A DNA stretch of 37,620 bases from Paludibacteraceae bacterium (GCA_024399615.1 JAKSNQ010000013.1:1-37620), one strand, 5' to 3'. Positions 17,432 through 25,832 are shown, counted from the first letter of the stretch. Translations and numbers: made by a program. Notes: a model not told the origin generated them from the sequence alone.

Positions 17432-18238
17432 ATGCCTAAAAAGGAACTAATCATATTATTTTTTATTGCAACGCTGTTGGGTAGTTGTGGAGAGTTTACC
17501 AAACTCCAAAAGTCCACAGATCCCGAATTGAAATTCAACAAAGCGATTGAGTATTTCAACGACAAGCAATACAGCAAAGCACAGATGCTGTTTGACGACG
17601 TGAGCGCGTACTACAAAGGAACAGAACGCTCCGAAGAGGTGTTAATTTACCTGGCTCGATGCCATATGGGTCAAAAAGACTACGCTTCTGCTGCCGAATA
17701 CTACTCTGCCTATACACGAAGTTATCCAAAAGGACAACACATTATGGAGGCGAGTTTCATGTTAGCGCACTCATACTATATGGACTCCCCCGATGCACGA
17801 TTGGATCAGGATCAGACTAAAAAAGCGATTACTGCCTATACCGTTTTTACAGAACGCTATCCAGAGAGCCAATACGTCACTCAGGCATACGATGAGATGG
17901 CAGAATTGACCGACAAATTGGCTGAAAAAGAACTGCTCTCCGCACAGTTGTATTACAACATGGGCACCTATCTTGGCAACAACTATCTGGCAGCAGAAAC
18001 TGTAGCAAAGAACGCCATTAAGAAGTATCCTAACAACAGCCATATGGAAGCGCTGAGTTGGATTATTTTGCAAGCCAAATATCAGCAGATGGTACTGAGT
18101 ATCAGCGAAATGCAATCAGAACGTGCACGCGATGCACAAGACGAATACTATAGTTTTATAACCGAATATCCCAACTCAAAACATCTGCAAGCAGCCCACA
18201 ATATCGGTAAATCTATCAAAAAATATTTGGGTGAATAA
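17432..18238 (+). CDS. bamD: Outer membrane assembly lipoprotein BamD
   Basis: 268 aa. The N-terminus is a lipoprotein signal with lipobox LLGSC, so Cys should be lipidated. Tetratricopeptide-type repeats follow, with KFNKAIEYFNDKQYSKAQMLFDDV and YASAAEYYSAYTRSYPKGQ matching the BamD N-terminal region. BamD is the essential partner of BamA in inserting beta-barrel proteins into the outer membrane from the periplasmic side. The order bamD, rpoZ (omega) is conserved in Bacteroidales as far as I recall and supports the call. Transcribed from its own promoter; rpoZ follows 73 bases downstream with no terminator between, so the two are probably one transcript. Confidence 0.9.
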   Translation: MPKKELIILFFIATLLGSCGEFTKLQKSTDPELKFNKAIEYFNDKQYSKAQMLFDDVSAYYKGTERSEEVLIYLARCHMGQKDYASAAEYYSAYTRSYPKGQHIMEASFMLAHSYYMDSPDARLDQDQTKKAITAYTVFTERYPESQYVTQAYDEMAELTDKLAEKELLSAQLYYNMGTYLGNNYLAAETVAKNAIKKYPNNSHMEALSWIILQAKYQQMVLSISEMQSERARDAQDEYYSFITEYPNSKHLQAAHNIGKSIKKYLGE

Positions 18239-18311
18239 GTTGCACACAATCAACATTGTCAAACGCTCACATAGAGCAACACAATCGTAGATAATAACAC
18301 TAAATAACAAT

Positions 18312-18653
18312 ATGGATTACAAGAAGACTAAAGCCCCTCATACCACCGTTACGCGTGATATGAATTCGGTAGAAGAAGAAGTAGGCAACGTATATGAAAC
18401 GGTTGCCATCCTTGGTAAGCGCGCCAACCAGATTTCTTCTGCATTGAAGAAAGAGTTGGATGCGAAATTGCAAGACTTCTCTGTACCTCAAGATGGTATC
18501 GATGAAGTATTTGAGAATAAGGAGCAAATTGAGATTTCCAAGAGCTACGAGCGTCTGCCAAAAGCAACACTTATTGCCACACAAGAATTACTGGATCACC
18601 AGTTGATTTACCACAACGGCAGTCGCGATGCAGCACTAAAGGATCGCTTCTAA
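18312..18653 (+). CDS. rpoZ: DNA-directed RNA polymerase omega subunit (Bacteroidota type)
   Basis: 113 aa. The first half NVYETVAILGKRANQISSALKKEL matches the RNA polymerase omega/Rpb6 core (conserved ILGKRANQI), and the C-terminal part ERLPKATLIATQELLDHQLIYHN is the extension seen in Bacteroidota omega proteins. It assists assembly and stability of the RNA polymerase core through the beta-prime subunit. Located right after bamD, as in related genomes. It ends at a bidirectional terminator shared with the convergent PUR gene. Confidence 0.88.
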   Translation: MDYKKTKAPHTTVTRDMNSVEEEVGNVYETVAILGKRANQISSALKKELDAKLQDFSVPQDGIDEVFENKEQIEISKSYERLPKATLIATQELLDHQLIYHNGSRDAALKDRF

Positions 18654-18664
18654 TGTTCAAGCCA

Positions 18665-18708
18665 CAAAAAAATGGGACTAGCACAAAATGATGTTAGTCC
18701 CTTTTTTT
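18665..18708. terminator. Bidirectional terminator between rpoZ and the PUR gene
   Basis: GGGACTAGCA (18674-18683) pairs with TGTTAGTCCC (18692-18701), one G-U pair. There is a T7 run on the + strand after the stem (18702-18708), and an A-rich run before it (18666-18672) that is read as T on the - strand. It therefore can stop both rpoZ and the gene ending at 18766 from the other side. Confidence 0.82.
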
Positions 18709-18765
18709 ATTCCTATATGATTCAAGAGAAAATTTCTGTCTCTAATTAGTCTTTACCTTCGTGCA

Positions 18766-19182
18766 TTAGCGACGAAAAAAGCCAAAGAGTCCTTTATGTT
18801 CTTCACCAGCAGCAGCGGATTCCTCCTCTGCAGGTTGAGTCTCCTTCTTTGTTTCTGCAGCGACCTCTGGCGCCGGAGCAGTTGTCGGTACCCATTCTTC
18901 GCGGGCCTCAATCTCACCCAATTCGTTCTTTACATAGTTGATGACATCCTCAAGTCCCTCTGCAAAACGAGCAAAGTCCTCTTTATAAAGGAACAGCTTG
19001 TGTTTCTCAAACGAAGGTGCTTCCGTCTCGCTTCCCCCAGTTTTTTTGCTTTCAGTTATACAAACATACAAATCCTCATTTCGCGCCTTCTTTACATCCA
19101 AATAGTAAATGCGCTTACCTGCCTTAACCGAGCGAGAATACACAATTTCCGGTTCTCGGCGATTTCCCTTTTGATTCTCCAT
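18766..19182 (-). CDS. PUR-family DNA/RNA-binding protein (DUF3276)
   Basis: 138 aa, the only gene on the - strand. Residues about 10-95 (EIVYSRSVKAGKRIYYLDVK, KLFLYKEDFARFAEGLEDVI) match the bacterial PUR-alpha-like fold of the DUF3276 family, which binds single-stranded nucleic acid and is related to Borrelia BpuR. The rest is an Ala/Glu/Pro-rich acidic linker ending in a short hydrophobic and basic peptide, LFGFFRR. Such a disordered tail with a conserved-looking tip could recruit partner proteins, but that is inference. The gene has its own promoter (19264-19295) and a leader of about 75 bases. The terminator is shared with rpoZ. The cellular role in Bacteroidota is not established as far as I know. 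Confidence 0.85.
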   Translation of the reverse strand: MENQKGNRREPEIVYSRSVKAGKRIYYLDVKKARNEDLYVCITESKKTGGSETEAPSFEKHKLFLYKEDFARFAEGLEDVINYVKNELGEIEAREEWVPTTAPAPEVAAETKKETQPAEEESAAAGEEHKGLFGFFRR

Positions 19183-19263
19183 ATTCTTCTATAAAAATGA
19201 TTTGCTATCCGAGATCGTATTTGATACTTATCTGCAAGAGTAATGCGATGCTCAAATCGGTTG

Positions 19264-19295
19264 CAAAATTACTATAAATAGTTGACATATGCAAA
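19264..19295 (-). promoter_or_regulatory. Bacteroidota-type promoter of the PUR gene
   Basis: Read on the - strand, the -7 element is TAATTTTG (complement of 19264-19271) and the -33 element is TTTG (complement of 19292-19295), 20 bases apart. It lies 82 bases upstream of the start codon at 19182. Confidence 0.75.
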
Positions 19296-19329
19296 TTTTC
19301 CATGATTTTTTAGAATAATTCGCCAAACT

Positions 19330-19361
19330 ATTGCATAAGTAAAAAAAAATTAGTAACTTTG
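19330..19361 (+). promoter_or_regulatory. Bacteroidota-type promoter of nusB
   Basis: -33 ATTG (19330-19333) and -7 TAACTTTG (19354-19361) with a 20-base spacer. The -33 regions of this promoter and of the divergent PUR promoter are about 35 bases apart. The rest of the gap 19183-19434 shows no other feature. Confidence 0.8.
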
Positions 19362-19434
19362 CAGCGTTTTTGGAACGATATTTGATAATCGCGCACACAT
19401 GCGCACTAAACAGCATAGAAAACAAATCACTTTT

Positions 19435-20388
19435 ATGATCAATAGAACATTAGTTAGAACCAAAGTAGTGCAAACCGTGTTTGCGTACAACTACACAGAA
19501 GGTAAGACCAGCCTGGCTGCAAAAAAAGAGCTGTTGTCCGGTTTCTCAGACACCTATAGTCTGTATATGATGATGCTGGATTTTGTAAACGAGATGGTAG
19601 CCGCAGCAGAGGACAAGGTGGCTTTTGAAACCGAACGTGCTCAGGTAATGCATGAGGAATATAAGCCATGTCTTAATTTTATCAACAACCGCTTCGCGAC
19701 GCAAGTGTTCAACAATCGCCAACTGCGCTCGTACATGGAGGAGAATCACCTCTGTTGGGATGCGGCACACGAGTCACTTCGCACTATTTGGAAACAGATT
19801 CAGGAGGCAGACTGCTACAAGGAATACATGGCATTAGAGGCGCCCACTTATCAGGACGATAAGCAAATTTGGCGCAAGATTGTCACAGAAGTTCTGGCTG
19901 ATAACGATGAATTATCTACCGCGTTGGACGAACTGGAGGTCAGTCTGGACAAGAGCGGATGGACAACAGATATCAACATTGTTCTCTCATACATTATCAA
20001 GACCATCAAGCGCTTTGAAGATGAAAAAGGCGCACAGCAGGAGTTGCTGGAGATGTTTGACTCGGAAGAAGAACTCACATTCGCCAAAAATCTGCTGAAC
20101 AATGCCATCCAAAATGAGGACGAATACAAGGCTCTCATTGAGTCGCATTTGGAGAATTGGGACATCGCACGAATAGCATACATGGATTTGGTGATACTTC
20201 AGGTAGCTTTGACCGAAATCATGACCTGCCCCAACATCGCCTTGGAGGTGTCCATGAACGAGTATCTCGAGATTGCCAAAGAGTACTCGACCGACAAGAG
20301 CCACAAGTTCATCAACGCCGTTCTTGACAATATCATTCGCGACCTTAAGGCACAAAATAAACTGATTAAAGCCGTTGTGATTGACTAA
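19435..20388 (+). CDS. nusB: Transcription antitermination protein NusB (long Bacteroidota form)
   Basis: 317 aa from the ATG at 19435; an upstream in-frame ATG at 19399 would add a 12-residue peptide not seen in the family. NusB with NusE binds boxA RNA during antitermination of rRNA transcription. The beginning (INRTLVRTKVVQTVFAYNYT) resembles the NusB N-terminal helix, and the last 85 residues (LENWDIARIAYMDLVILQVA, EYSTDKSHKFINAVLDNI) match the NusB C-terminal half. The middle of about 150 residues separates them, so the protein is about twice the length of E. coli NusB; long forms are usual in Bacteroidota. It starts a nusB, yajC, ybbR-like operon. Confidence 0.9.
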   Translation: MINRTLVRTKVVQTVFAYNYTEGKTSLAAKKELLSGFSDTYSLYMMMLDFVNEMVAAAEDKVAFETERAQVMHEEYKPCLNFINNRFATQVFNNRQLRSYMEENHLCWDAAHESLRTIWKQIQEADCYKEYMALEAPTYQDDKQIWRKIVTEVLADNDELSTALDELEVSLDKSGWTTDINIVLSYIIKTIKRFEDEKGAQQELLEMFDSEEELTFAKNLLNNAIQNEDEYKALIESHLENWDIARIAYMDLVILQVALTEIMTCPNIALEVSMNEYLEIAKEYSTDKSHKFINAVLDNIIRDLKAQNKLIKAVVID

Positions 20389-20422
20389 AATAGCAATTAA
20401 CTAATAAAAAACATACACACAC

Positions 20423-20740
20423 ATGAACACTCTTCTTTTGATTATGCTTCAAGCCGAAGCAGGACAACAGAGCCAAATGAGCTTCTGGATTATGATGATT
20501 TTGATTTTTGTTGTGATGTGGCTCTTCATGATTCGCCCACAACAAAAAAAGCAGAAAGAACTGGAGAAACAACGCAACCAGATGAAGGCTGGTGACAAGG
20601 TGGTTACCGCAGGTGGTATTCATGGCAAAATTGAAAAGATATCAGAGGATGGCACCATGCTGATCGAAGTATCTAAGGGTGTGAGCATCCGTATCGATAA
20701 GACCTCTGTATTTGCAGAAGCTCAACCAGAGGCAAAATAA
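20423..20740 (+). CDS. yajC: Preprotein translocase accessory subunit YajC
   Basis: 105 aa, normal length. One transmembrane helix (SFWIMMILIFVVMWLFMI) is followed directly by RPQQKKQKELEKQRNQM, then a soluble part with AGDKVVTAGGIHGKIEKI and GVSIRIDKTSV. These are the family signatures. YajC associates with SecDF and YidC in the cytoplasmic membrane and supports Sec-dependent export. It lies 34 bases after nusB and 22 bases before the preferred start of the YbbR-like gene. Confidence 0.95.
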   Translation: MNTLLLIMLQAEAGQQSQMSFWIMMILIFVVMWLFMIRPQQKKQKELEKQRNQMKAGDKVVTAGGIHGKIEKISEDGTMLIEVSKGVSIRIDKTSVFAEAQPEAK

Positions 20741-20762
20741 GATACTCAAACAAATACAAACA

Positions 20763-21227
20763 TTGGCAAAAGTACCTAACATATTATCGCGTGTAGCCAC
20801 CAGTTTCAAGGCATTTTTCTTCACGAGAAACGTGATTACTTATCTATGCTTTTGTGTCATCTCGGCAGGTATCTGGTATAGCCGCCAGTACCAACACATG
20901 TTGGAAGAAAGTGCACATGCACAGGCACATGCGCAAGAGATCCTGAACGAAAGCAGCTCGATGTTGACCGAACGCGATATCATCCTGCCCATTGGCACAC
21001 GAGGTGTACCCTCCGGCAACAAGTTGGTACTGTTTGCCGATCATGTCAGGGTGCATATCAGCCTCCCCTCCGATCAGTACAACAGCATCACAGCTACCGA
21101 TTTTCAGGCAATATGCACCTACCCCACTTCCGATCGAAGCACGTTGCCCGTCGAAGTAAGTTGCAGTTCGCCATACGTACACATTATGCATATCGAACCT
21201 CAACAGGTAGAATATATCATCCAATAG
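20763..21227 (+). CDS. YbbR/CdaR-like membrane protein, probable TTG start
   Basis: About 154 aa. One transmembrane helix (VITYLCFCVISAGIWYS) is followed by an extracytoplasmic beta-rich part with IILPIGTRGVPSGNKL and VRVHISLPSDQYNSITATDF, resembling a single YbbR repeat. In Bacteroidales, a YbbR-like gene commonly follows yajC. The frame has no ATG upstream of the helix; TTG codons at 20712 and 20763 are the candidates. I prefer 20763 because it lies after the yajC stop and still leaves a normal cytoplasmic N-terminus. YbbR proteins of the CdaR type regulate a diadenylate cyclase, but no cyclase gene is visible here, so the function is open. Confidence 0.72.
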   Translation: MAKVPNILSRVATSFKAFFFTRNVITYLCFCVISAGIWYSRQYQHMLEESAHAQAHAQEILNESSSMLTERDIILPIGTRGVPSGNKLVLFADHVRVHISLPSDQYNSITATDFQAICTYPTSDRSTLPVEVSCSSPYVHIMHIEPQQVEYIIQ

Positions 21228-21285
21228 ACGAATCGAGGATTGTTTATGTTGGGATACAGTATTTGGAGATAAGTAGTTTTTTGGC

Positions 21286-22434
21286 ATGAAAAAAATTCAG
21301 ATGGTGGATCTGCAGACGCAGTATCAGCAAATCAAAGAGGAGATTGACAAAGGCATACAAGGCGTGATAGACAGCGCAGCTTTTGTTAAGGGACAAATCG
21401 TGAACGATTTCCAACAACACCTGGCTGAGCACCTGGGCGTCAAGCACGTAATAGCCGTAGGTAATGGCACGGACGCGCTGCAAATAGCGCTAATGGCCTT
21501 GGGACTAAAACCAGGCGACGAAGTGATCACTCCGACTTTTACGTTTATTGCCACAGCAGAGGTTGTTGCTGTTTTGGGATTAAAACCTGTCGTAGTAGAT
21601 GTTGATATCGACACCTTCAACATCGATCCCGAAGCTGTTCGCCGTGCCATCACACCCAAAACAAAAGCCATTGTCCCCGTGCATCTGTTTGGACAATGCG
21701 CCAACATGGATGCCATCATGCAGATAGCTCATGAGCATCACCTCTTCGTAGTCGAAGATGCATGCCAGGCCATCGATGCAACCTACACCTTTGCCAATGG
21801 TCATACAGCCAAGGCGGGTTGTATGGGACATATCGGCTGTACTTCCTTTTTCCCGTCCAAGAATTTGGGGTGCTATGGTGACGGCGGAGCACTTTTTACC
21901 GACGATGACGAACTGGCGGCAAAGATTCGTGCTATTGCCAATCATGGCATGGTCGTGAGATACCATCACGATATGATAGGGGTCAATTCCCGACTGGATT
22001 CTATTCAGGCGGCCGTTTTGGAGGCTAAACTGCCACACCTTACCGAATATACGGCTGCGCGCCAATCGGCTGCAGCATACTACGACAAAACGTTTGATGG
22101 TCATCCGCGCATCATCATTCCTGTTCGTAACCCACAGTCAACTCACGTCTTCCACCAGTACACACTTCGTTTGGTGGCTCCAAAAGGTCAGGACACCGCA
22201 GCCTTTCGCGACGATGTACGTGCGCGTTTGAACGAAAAAGGTATCCCCGCCATGATTTACTACCCCGTACCGTTGCACATGCAGAAAGCCTATCTGGATC
22301 CGCGATACCGAGCAGGTGATTTCCCTGCAGCAGAACAACTGGCTGACTGCGTCTTGTCTCTGCCTATGCACACTTGCCTGGATAACGAACAACTAACCTA
22401 CATCACATCTTCCCTTTTAGACATACTCGGCTGA
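21286..22434 (+). CDS. DegT/DnrJ/EryC1/StrS sugar aminotransferase (WbpE-like)
   Basis: 382 aa, normal for the family. PLP-dependent enzymes of this group aminate keto-sugar nucleotides. Seen: VGNGTDALQIALMALGLKPG near residue 58-77, PTFTFIATAE, VPVHLFGQ, EDACQAIDA (D158), and the Schiff-base lysine in SFFPSKNLGCYGDGG (K192). The overall pattern is closest to WbpE, the 3-aminotransferase of the UDP-2,3-diacetamido-uronic acid pathway. A WbpB/WlbA-like oxidoreductase, which acts with WbpE in that pathway, is encoded at 27452, supporting the idea. The acetyltransferase WbpD is not in the window. Substrate assignment is inference. A role in capsule or O-antigen synthesis is likely. Confidence 0.88.
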   Translation: MKKIQMVDLQTQYQQIKEEIDKGIQGVIDSAAFVKGQIVNDFQQHLAEHLGVKHVIAVGNGTDALQIALMALGLKPGDEVITPTFTFIATAEVVAVLGLKPVVVDVDIDTFNIDPEAVRRAITPKTKAIVPVHLFGQCANMDAIMQIAHEHHLFVVEDACQAIDATYTFANGHTAKAGCMGHIGCTSFFPSKNLGCYGDGGALFTDDDELAAKIRAIANHGMVVRYHHDMIGVNSRLDSIQAAVLEAKLPHLTEYTAARQSAAAYYDKTFDGHPRIIIPVRNPQSTHVFHQYTLRLVAPKGQDTAAFRDDVRARLNEKGIPAMIYYPVPLHMQKAYLDPRYRAGDFPAAEQLADCVLSLPMHTCLDNEQLTYITSSLLDILG

Positions 22435-22470
22435 CGTGCACGTCAAACCCAATAATCCATATCTCTAACA

Positions 22471-23976
22471 ATGCCACTTTCCACTCGCCTCGAACAAGCA
22501 CAAAAGATGCAGCTGTCTCCCACACAGATTCAGCTCATCAAGATGATAGAGCTCCCTACCACGGAACTCCGTCAGCGCATCAACGAGGAACTGATAGAGA
22601 ATCCTATGCTGGAAGAGGGTATAGACGAATTGGAAAAAGACATCACGCCCGAAGAGAACAACTATAATCAGGAGGATGACTGCTCTGACATCTACGGAGA
22701 AGAAACAGGAGAAGACCCTCTCCAAAACGACGATTTTGACTATAATCAATACGTAGAAGACGACGAACTGCCGGACTATCGCTACAAGACCAACAACTAC
22801 TCACCAGACGACGACTACGAGCAGGCACCTGTTGTCGCGGGTACGACCTTCCACGACTATCTGCTCGAACAAGTTGGTTTGCTGCCCCTTACCGACGAGG
22901 AAGCGGAAATAGCAACATATATCGTTGGTAACCTCGATAACAAGGGGTTTTTGACCCGAACAACAGAACAGATGGTGGACGATCTGGCCTTCTATTTCGG
23001 AATCAATGTCAACGACAATCTCATGGAAGCCATGGTGGAAAAGATTCGCCATTTAGACCCACCTGGTGTCGCCTCCCGAAATCTGCGCGAATGTCTGCTC
23101 TTCCAACTGAGAAACAAACCGACCACACCTGCTGTCGAATTGGCTATCACGCTGGTTGACAAGTTCTTAGAGGACGTTGAGCGCCACCATTACGAGCGCT
23201 TACAGAAACGCTTGAACATCAGCGAAGACAACATCAAACAGGCCATTAAGGTCATCATTTCGTGCAATGCGACCCCAAGTAGCTCCTTTTCCGGCGACAA
23301 ATACGAGACACAGCGAACACAAATCATACCTGATTTTCGGGTCGAAACATACAACGACGAAATAACTGTCAGCCTGTGTGATCAGGACATACCGCCGTTG
23401 CGTCTCAACAAAGAGTATATTGATTTGCTCAACCAAATGCAGTCTTTGCCCAGCAAAAAGACAGCGGACAATAGAGCTGGCATACGCTTCATCAGACAGC
23501 GTATGGAATCGGCTAAATGGTTTATCGATGCCATACGTCAACGCAACGAGACATTGCTCAAGACCATGCAAGCCATCGTTGTCTTCCAGCACGACTATTT
23601 CTTGGAAGGCGACGACTGCTACCTCCGCCCCATGATTCTGGAGGATATTGCTCAAATGACAGGCTTTGACCCGAGTACGATTTCGCGCGTGAGCAACTCC
23701 AAGTACGTGCAGACAGACTTTGGCATCATACCGCTTAAACATTTTTTCTCCGAGTCGCTAACCAACAACGAGGGCACAGCAGTATCGTCTCGCGAAGTTA
23801 AAAAGGTGCTTCGCGAACTGATCGACAACGAGGACAAACGTCACCCACTCAACGACGATAAACTGGTGGCACTATTGACAGCAGAAGGCTACGTCATTGC
23901 CCGACGTACGATAGCCAAATACCGTGAGCAACTGGGAATACCGGTCGCCGGTCAACGTAAGAAATTATCGAAATAA
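22471..23976 (+). CDS. rpoN: RNA polymerase sigma-54 factor
   Basis: 501 aa, normal length. Region I begins LSTRLEQAQKMQLSPTQIQ and contains ELPTTELRQRINEELIENP, which binds activators and core; an acidic region II (EDDCSDIYGEETGEDP) follows. The core-binding and DNA-binding parts include LRPMILEDIAQMTGFDPSTISRVSNSKYVQT, a helix-turn-helix. The RpoN box is ARRTIAKYREQ (477-487). It directs transcription from -24/-12 promoters and needs AAA+ activators, none of which is encoded here. It lies 36 bases after the aminotransferase gene and 16 bases before the next gene, so it may be cotranscribed with both. Confidence 0.95.
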   Translation: MPLSTRLEQAQKMQLSPTQIQLIKMIELPTTELRQRINEELIENPMLEEGIDELEKDITPEENNYNQEDDCSDIYGEETGEDPLQNDDFDYNQYVEDDELPDYRYKTNNYSPDDDYEQAPVVAGTTFHDYLLEQVGLLPLTDEEAEIATYIVGNLDNKGFLTRTTEQMVDDLAFYFGINVNDNLMEAMVEKIRHLDPPGVASRNLRECLLFQLRNKPTTPAVELAITLVDKFLEDVERHHYERLQKRLNISEDNIKQAIKVIISCNATPSSSFSGDKYETQRTQIIPDFRVETYNDEITVSLCDQDIPPLRLNKEYIDLLNQMQSLPSKKTADNRAGIRFIRQRMESAKWFIDAIRQRNETLLKTMQAIVVFQHDYFLEGDDCYLRPMILEDIAQMTGFDPSTISRVSNSKYVQTDFGIIPLKHFFSESLTNNEGTAVSSREVKKVLRELIDNEDKRHPLNDDKLVALLTAEGYVIARRTIAKYREQLGIPVAGQRKKLSK

Positions 23977-23992
23977 TCTATAGCATCCGGAA

Positions 23993-24625
23993 ATGAAAAA
24001 AGATATTCGTGACATAGTAGCCTACATTTGGTCAGTATTGTGGTATCCGGCATTTACGCCTACCTACATGGTACTGTTCTTCTGCCTGATGTTGCCGGCC
24101 AACACCCTGCTCGATCGCACATTGTACAGCTGGATAATGGTGCTGGGTACAGCGTTTATCACAGGCTTGTGCCCATTGTTGATGCTCCTCTATCTAAAGA
24201 TCAGAGGCAAAATAACGGACTTTGACGTCAGCAATGCCAAAGATCGAACCAGACCCTATATCTATTCGCTCGTTTTCCTGGGTTGCTGGTGCTACTTCAT
24301 GAAGGTGTGGACCATGCCTCCATTCATGGTCTGGTCGGGTGTGATGACCATAGTGGCATTGATAATCGTACTTCTCATCAATCTCAAATGGAAAATCAGC
24401 GCCCACCTCTGCTCTATGGGAGGTGTATTGGCCGTCTTCACGGGTATATCCATGCACTATTGTTTCTTCAGTTGGCCTGCTGTCATCACATTGGTCCTGG
24501 CAACATGGCTGCTAATGTTGGCGCGCATTCGACTCGAAGCACATACGCCCCTACAAACCGTTTGCGGATTTCTGCTCGGCTTTATCTTAGTCATGATTCC
24601 TAACATTATTTTCCTTTATGCGTAA
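23993..24625 (+). CDS. PAP2-like polytopic membrane protein
   Basis: 210 aa, about six transmembrane helices. It resembles short Bacteroidales proteins often called PAP2 superfamily. Conserved-looking polar motifs are KDRTRPYIYS, KWKISAHLCSMGG and ARIRLEAHTPLQTVCGFLLG, which could correspond to the three phosphatase motifs (K-x6-RP, PSGH, S-R-x5-H-x3-D). They are divergent: the K-RP spacing is shorter, PSGH reads ISAH, and the final Asp is replaced by Gln. Thus it may be a lipid-phosphate phosphatase of an unusual type or a non-phosphatase relative. It is 16 bases after rpoN and overlaps the next gene by eight bases, which suggests a shared envelope function with it. Confidence 0.7.
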   Translation: MKKDIRDIVAYIWSVLWYPAFTPTYMVLFFCLMLPANTLLDRTLYSWIMVLGTAFITGLCPLLMLLYLKIRGKITDFDVSNAKDRTRPYIYSLVFLGCWCYFMKVWTMPPFMVWSGVMTIVALIIVLLINLKWKISAHLCSMGGVLAVFTGISMHYCFFSWPAVITLVLATWLLMLARIRLEAHTPLQTVCGFLLGFILVMIPNIIFLYA

Positions 24626-25832
24626 TCAAATCCGGTCCTTTTACCACAGGCATCAATCGTTCATGTCTATAGGACGCAAACAGATGATAGTATGTGCAGG
24701 TTTACTGCTCGCTATGTTCCATTTCGTACCTGCACACTCACAAACACTCAGCGAACAAGCCACCATCTCACTACTGACCTGCTCACCCGGACAGCCGCTC
24801 TATTTCCACTACGGACATTCAGCGTTGCGCGTACAAGACCCGGCCTTCATCAATTATGCTGGCGATACGACTGCCATCGATTGGACATTCAATTACGGCA
24901 TCTTTGACTTCAACACCGACCATTTCTACTGGAAGTTTTGCAAAGGTGAGACCGACTATATGCTCGGATTGGAAAACACGTCTGAGTTCGAGTGGTCGGC
25001 GGCCTATTGCGACCGACGCGTGTTCTATCAGCCCCTCATTCTCACGCACGAAGAAAAACAGGCGATTTTGAATGCGCTTCTGATCAACTACCAACCCAAA
25101 AATCGTGTATATCGCTACAATTTTGTGTACAACAACTGCGCTTCTCGCCTATGGGCCATCCTCAAGTCTGTTCGACCGGAGTTTGAAGCCACCGGCATGA
25201 CTGACCGCACCTGGCGTAACGAAATCAGCTATTATTCAGGCAGATACACATGGGGAAACTTCGGCATCAACCTCGCCTTTGGTTATGAAGCAGACCAGAA
25301 AATGAGTACCGAAGGCTCACTCTTCTTGCCGGAGAACCTGATGAACTATTTGTCGCAAGAGGGTTTTACCGAAGACGAATCCATCGGACGATTCACACCA
25401 CGCGATGGCATCTTTTGGACGTCACCCGAGTTGGTCATATTGTTGCTCGTACTCCTGCTGGGCATTATGACCTTTGCTGATATATGGAGAAAGAAGCAGA
25501 CATGGCAAATGGACATCGTCTTTTACTCCCTGTATCTGATAGCCGGCATCATACTGCTGTTCTTATATACCGCCTCCGAGCATCCATTTGTTGGAAGCAA
25601 CCTTAATGTCCTGTATCTCAACCCATTATGGATCATTCCGCTGGTGGCTGCATGTTTTGCTCGAGGACGTAAAGCCATACTGATAGCTTCCCCGTGGCTG
25701 ATGGGAGGCATGTTGGTAGTGATGGGCATATTCTTATTCAAAGGGCAGTCACTCCATCTGATGTCACTCCTCGTAGAATGTCACATGATACGTCTCTACC
25801 TGTTGCATCATCCCAAACTGAATCGTCGCTAA
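24618..25832 (+). CDS. DUF4105 / Lnb-type lipoprotein N-acyltransferase-like protein
   Basis: 404 aa from the ATG at 24618; later in-frame ATGs at 24663 and 24684 give shorter signal sequences and are possible. After the signal segment (IVCAGLLLAMFHFVPAHS) comes an extracytoplasmic DUF4105 domain, with LYFHYGHSALRV (H64, H67) and YNNCASRLW (C174) as the likely catalytic His and Cys. Four hydrophobic helices follow toward the C-terminus (ELVILLLVLLLGIMTFADIW and others). DUF4105 is the Lnb N-terminal domain family; Lnb-type proteins are reported to N-acylate lipoproteins in some bacteria, including Bacteroides, if I recall correctly. Applying that here is inference. Overlaps the PAP2-like gene by eight bases. 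Confidence 0.82.
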   Translation: MRNQIRSFYHRHQSFMSIGRKQMIVCAGLLLAMFHFVPAHSQTLSEQATISLLTCSPGQPLYFHYGHSALRVQDPAFINYAGDTTAIDWTFNYGIFDFNTDHFYWKFCKGETDYMLGLENTSEFEWSAAYCDRRVFYQPLILTHEEKQAILNALLINYQPKNRVYRYNFVYNNCASRLWAILKSVRPEFEATGMTDRTWRNEISYYSGRYTWGNFGINLAFGYEADQKMSTEGSLFLPENLMNYLSQEGFTEDESIGRFTPRDGIFWTSPELVILLLVLLLGIMTFADIWRKKQTWQMDIVFYSLYLIAGIILLFLYTASEHPFVGSNLNVLYLNPLWIIPLVAACFARGRKAILIASPWLMGGMLVVMGIFLFKGQSLHLMSLLVECHMIRLYLLHHPKLNRR

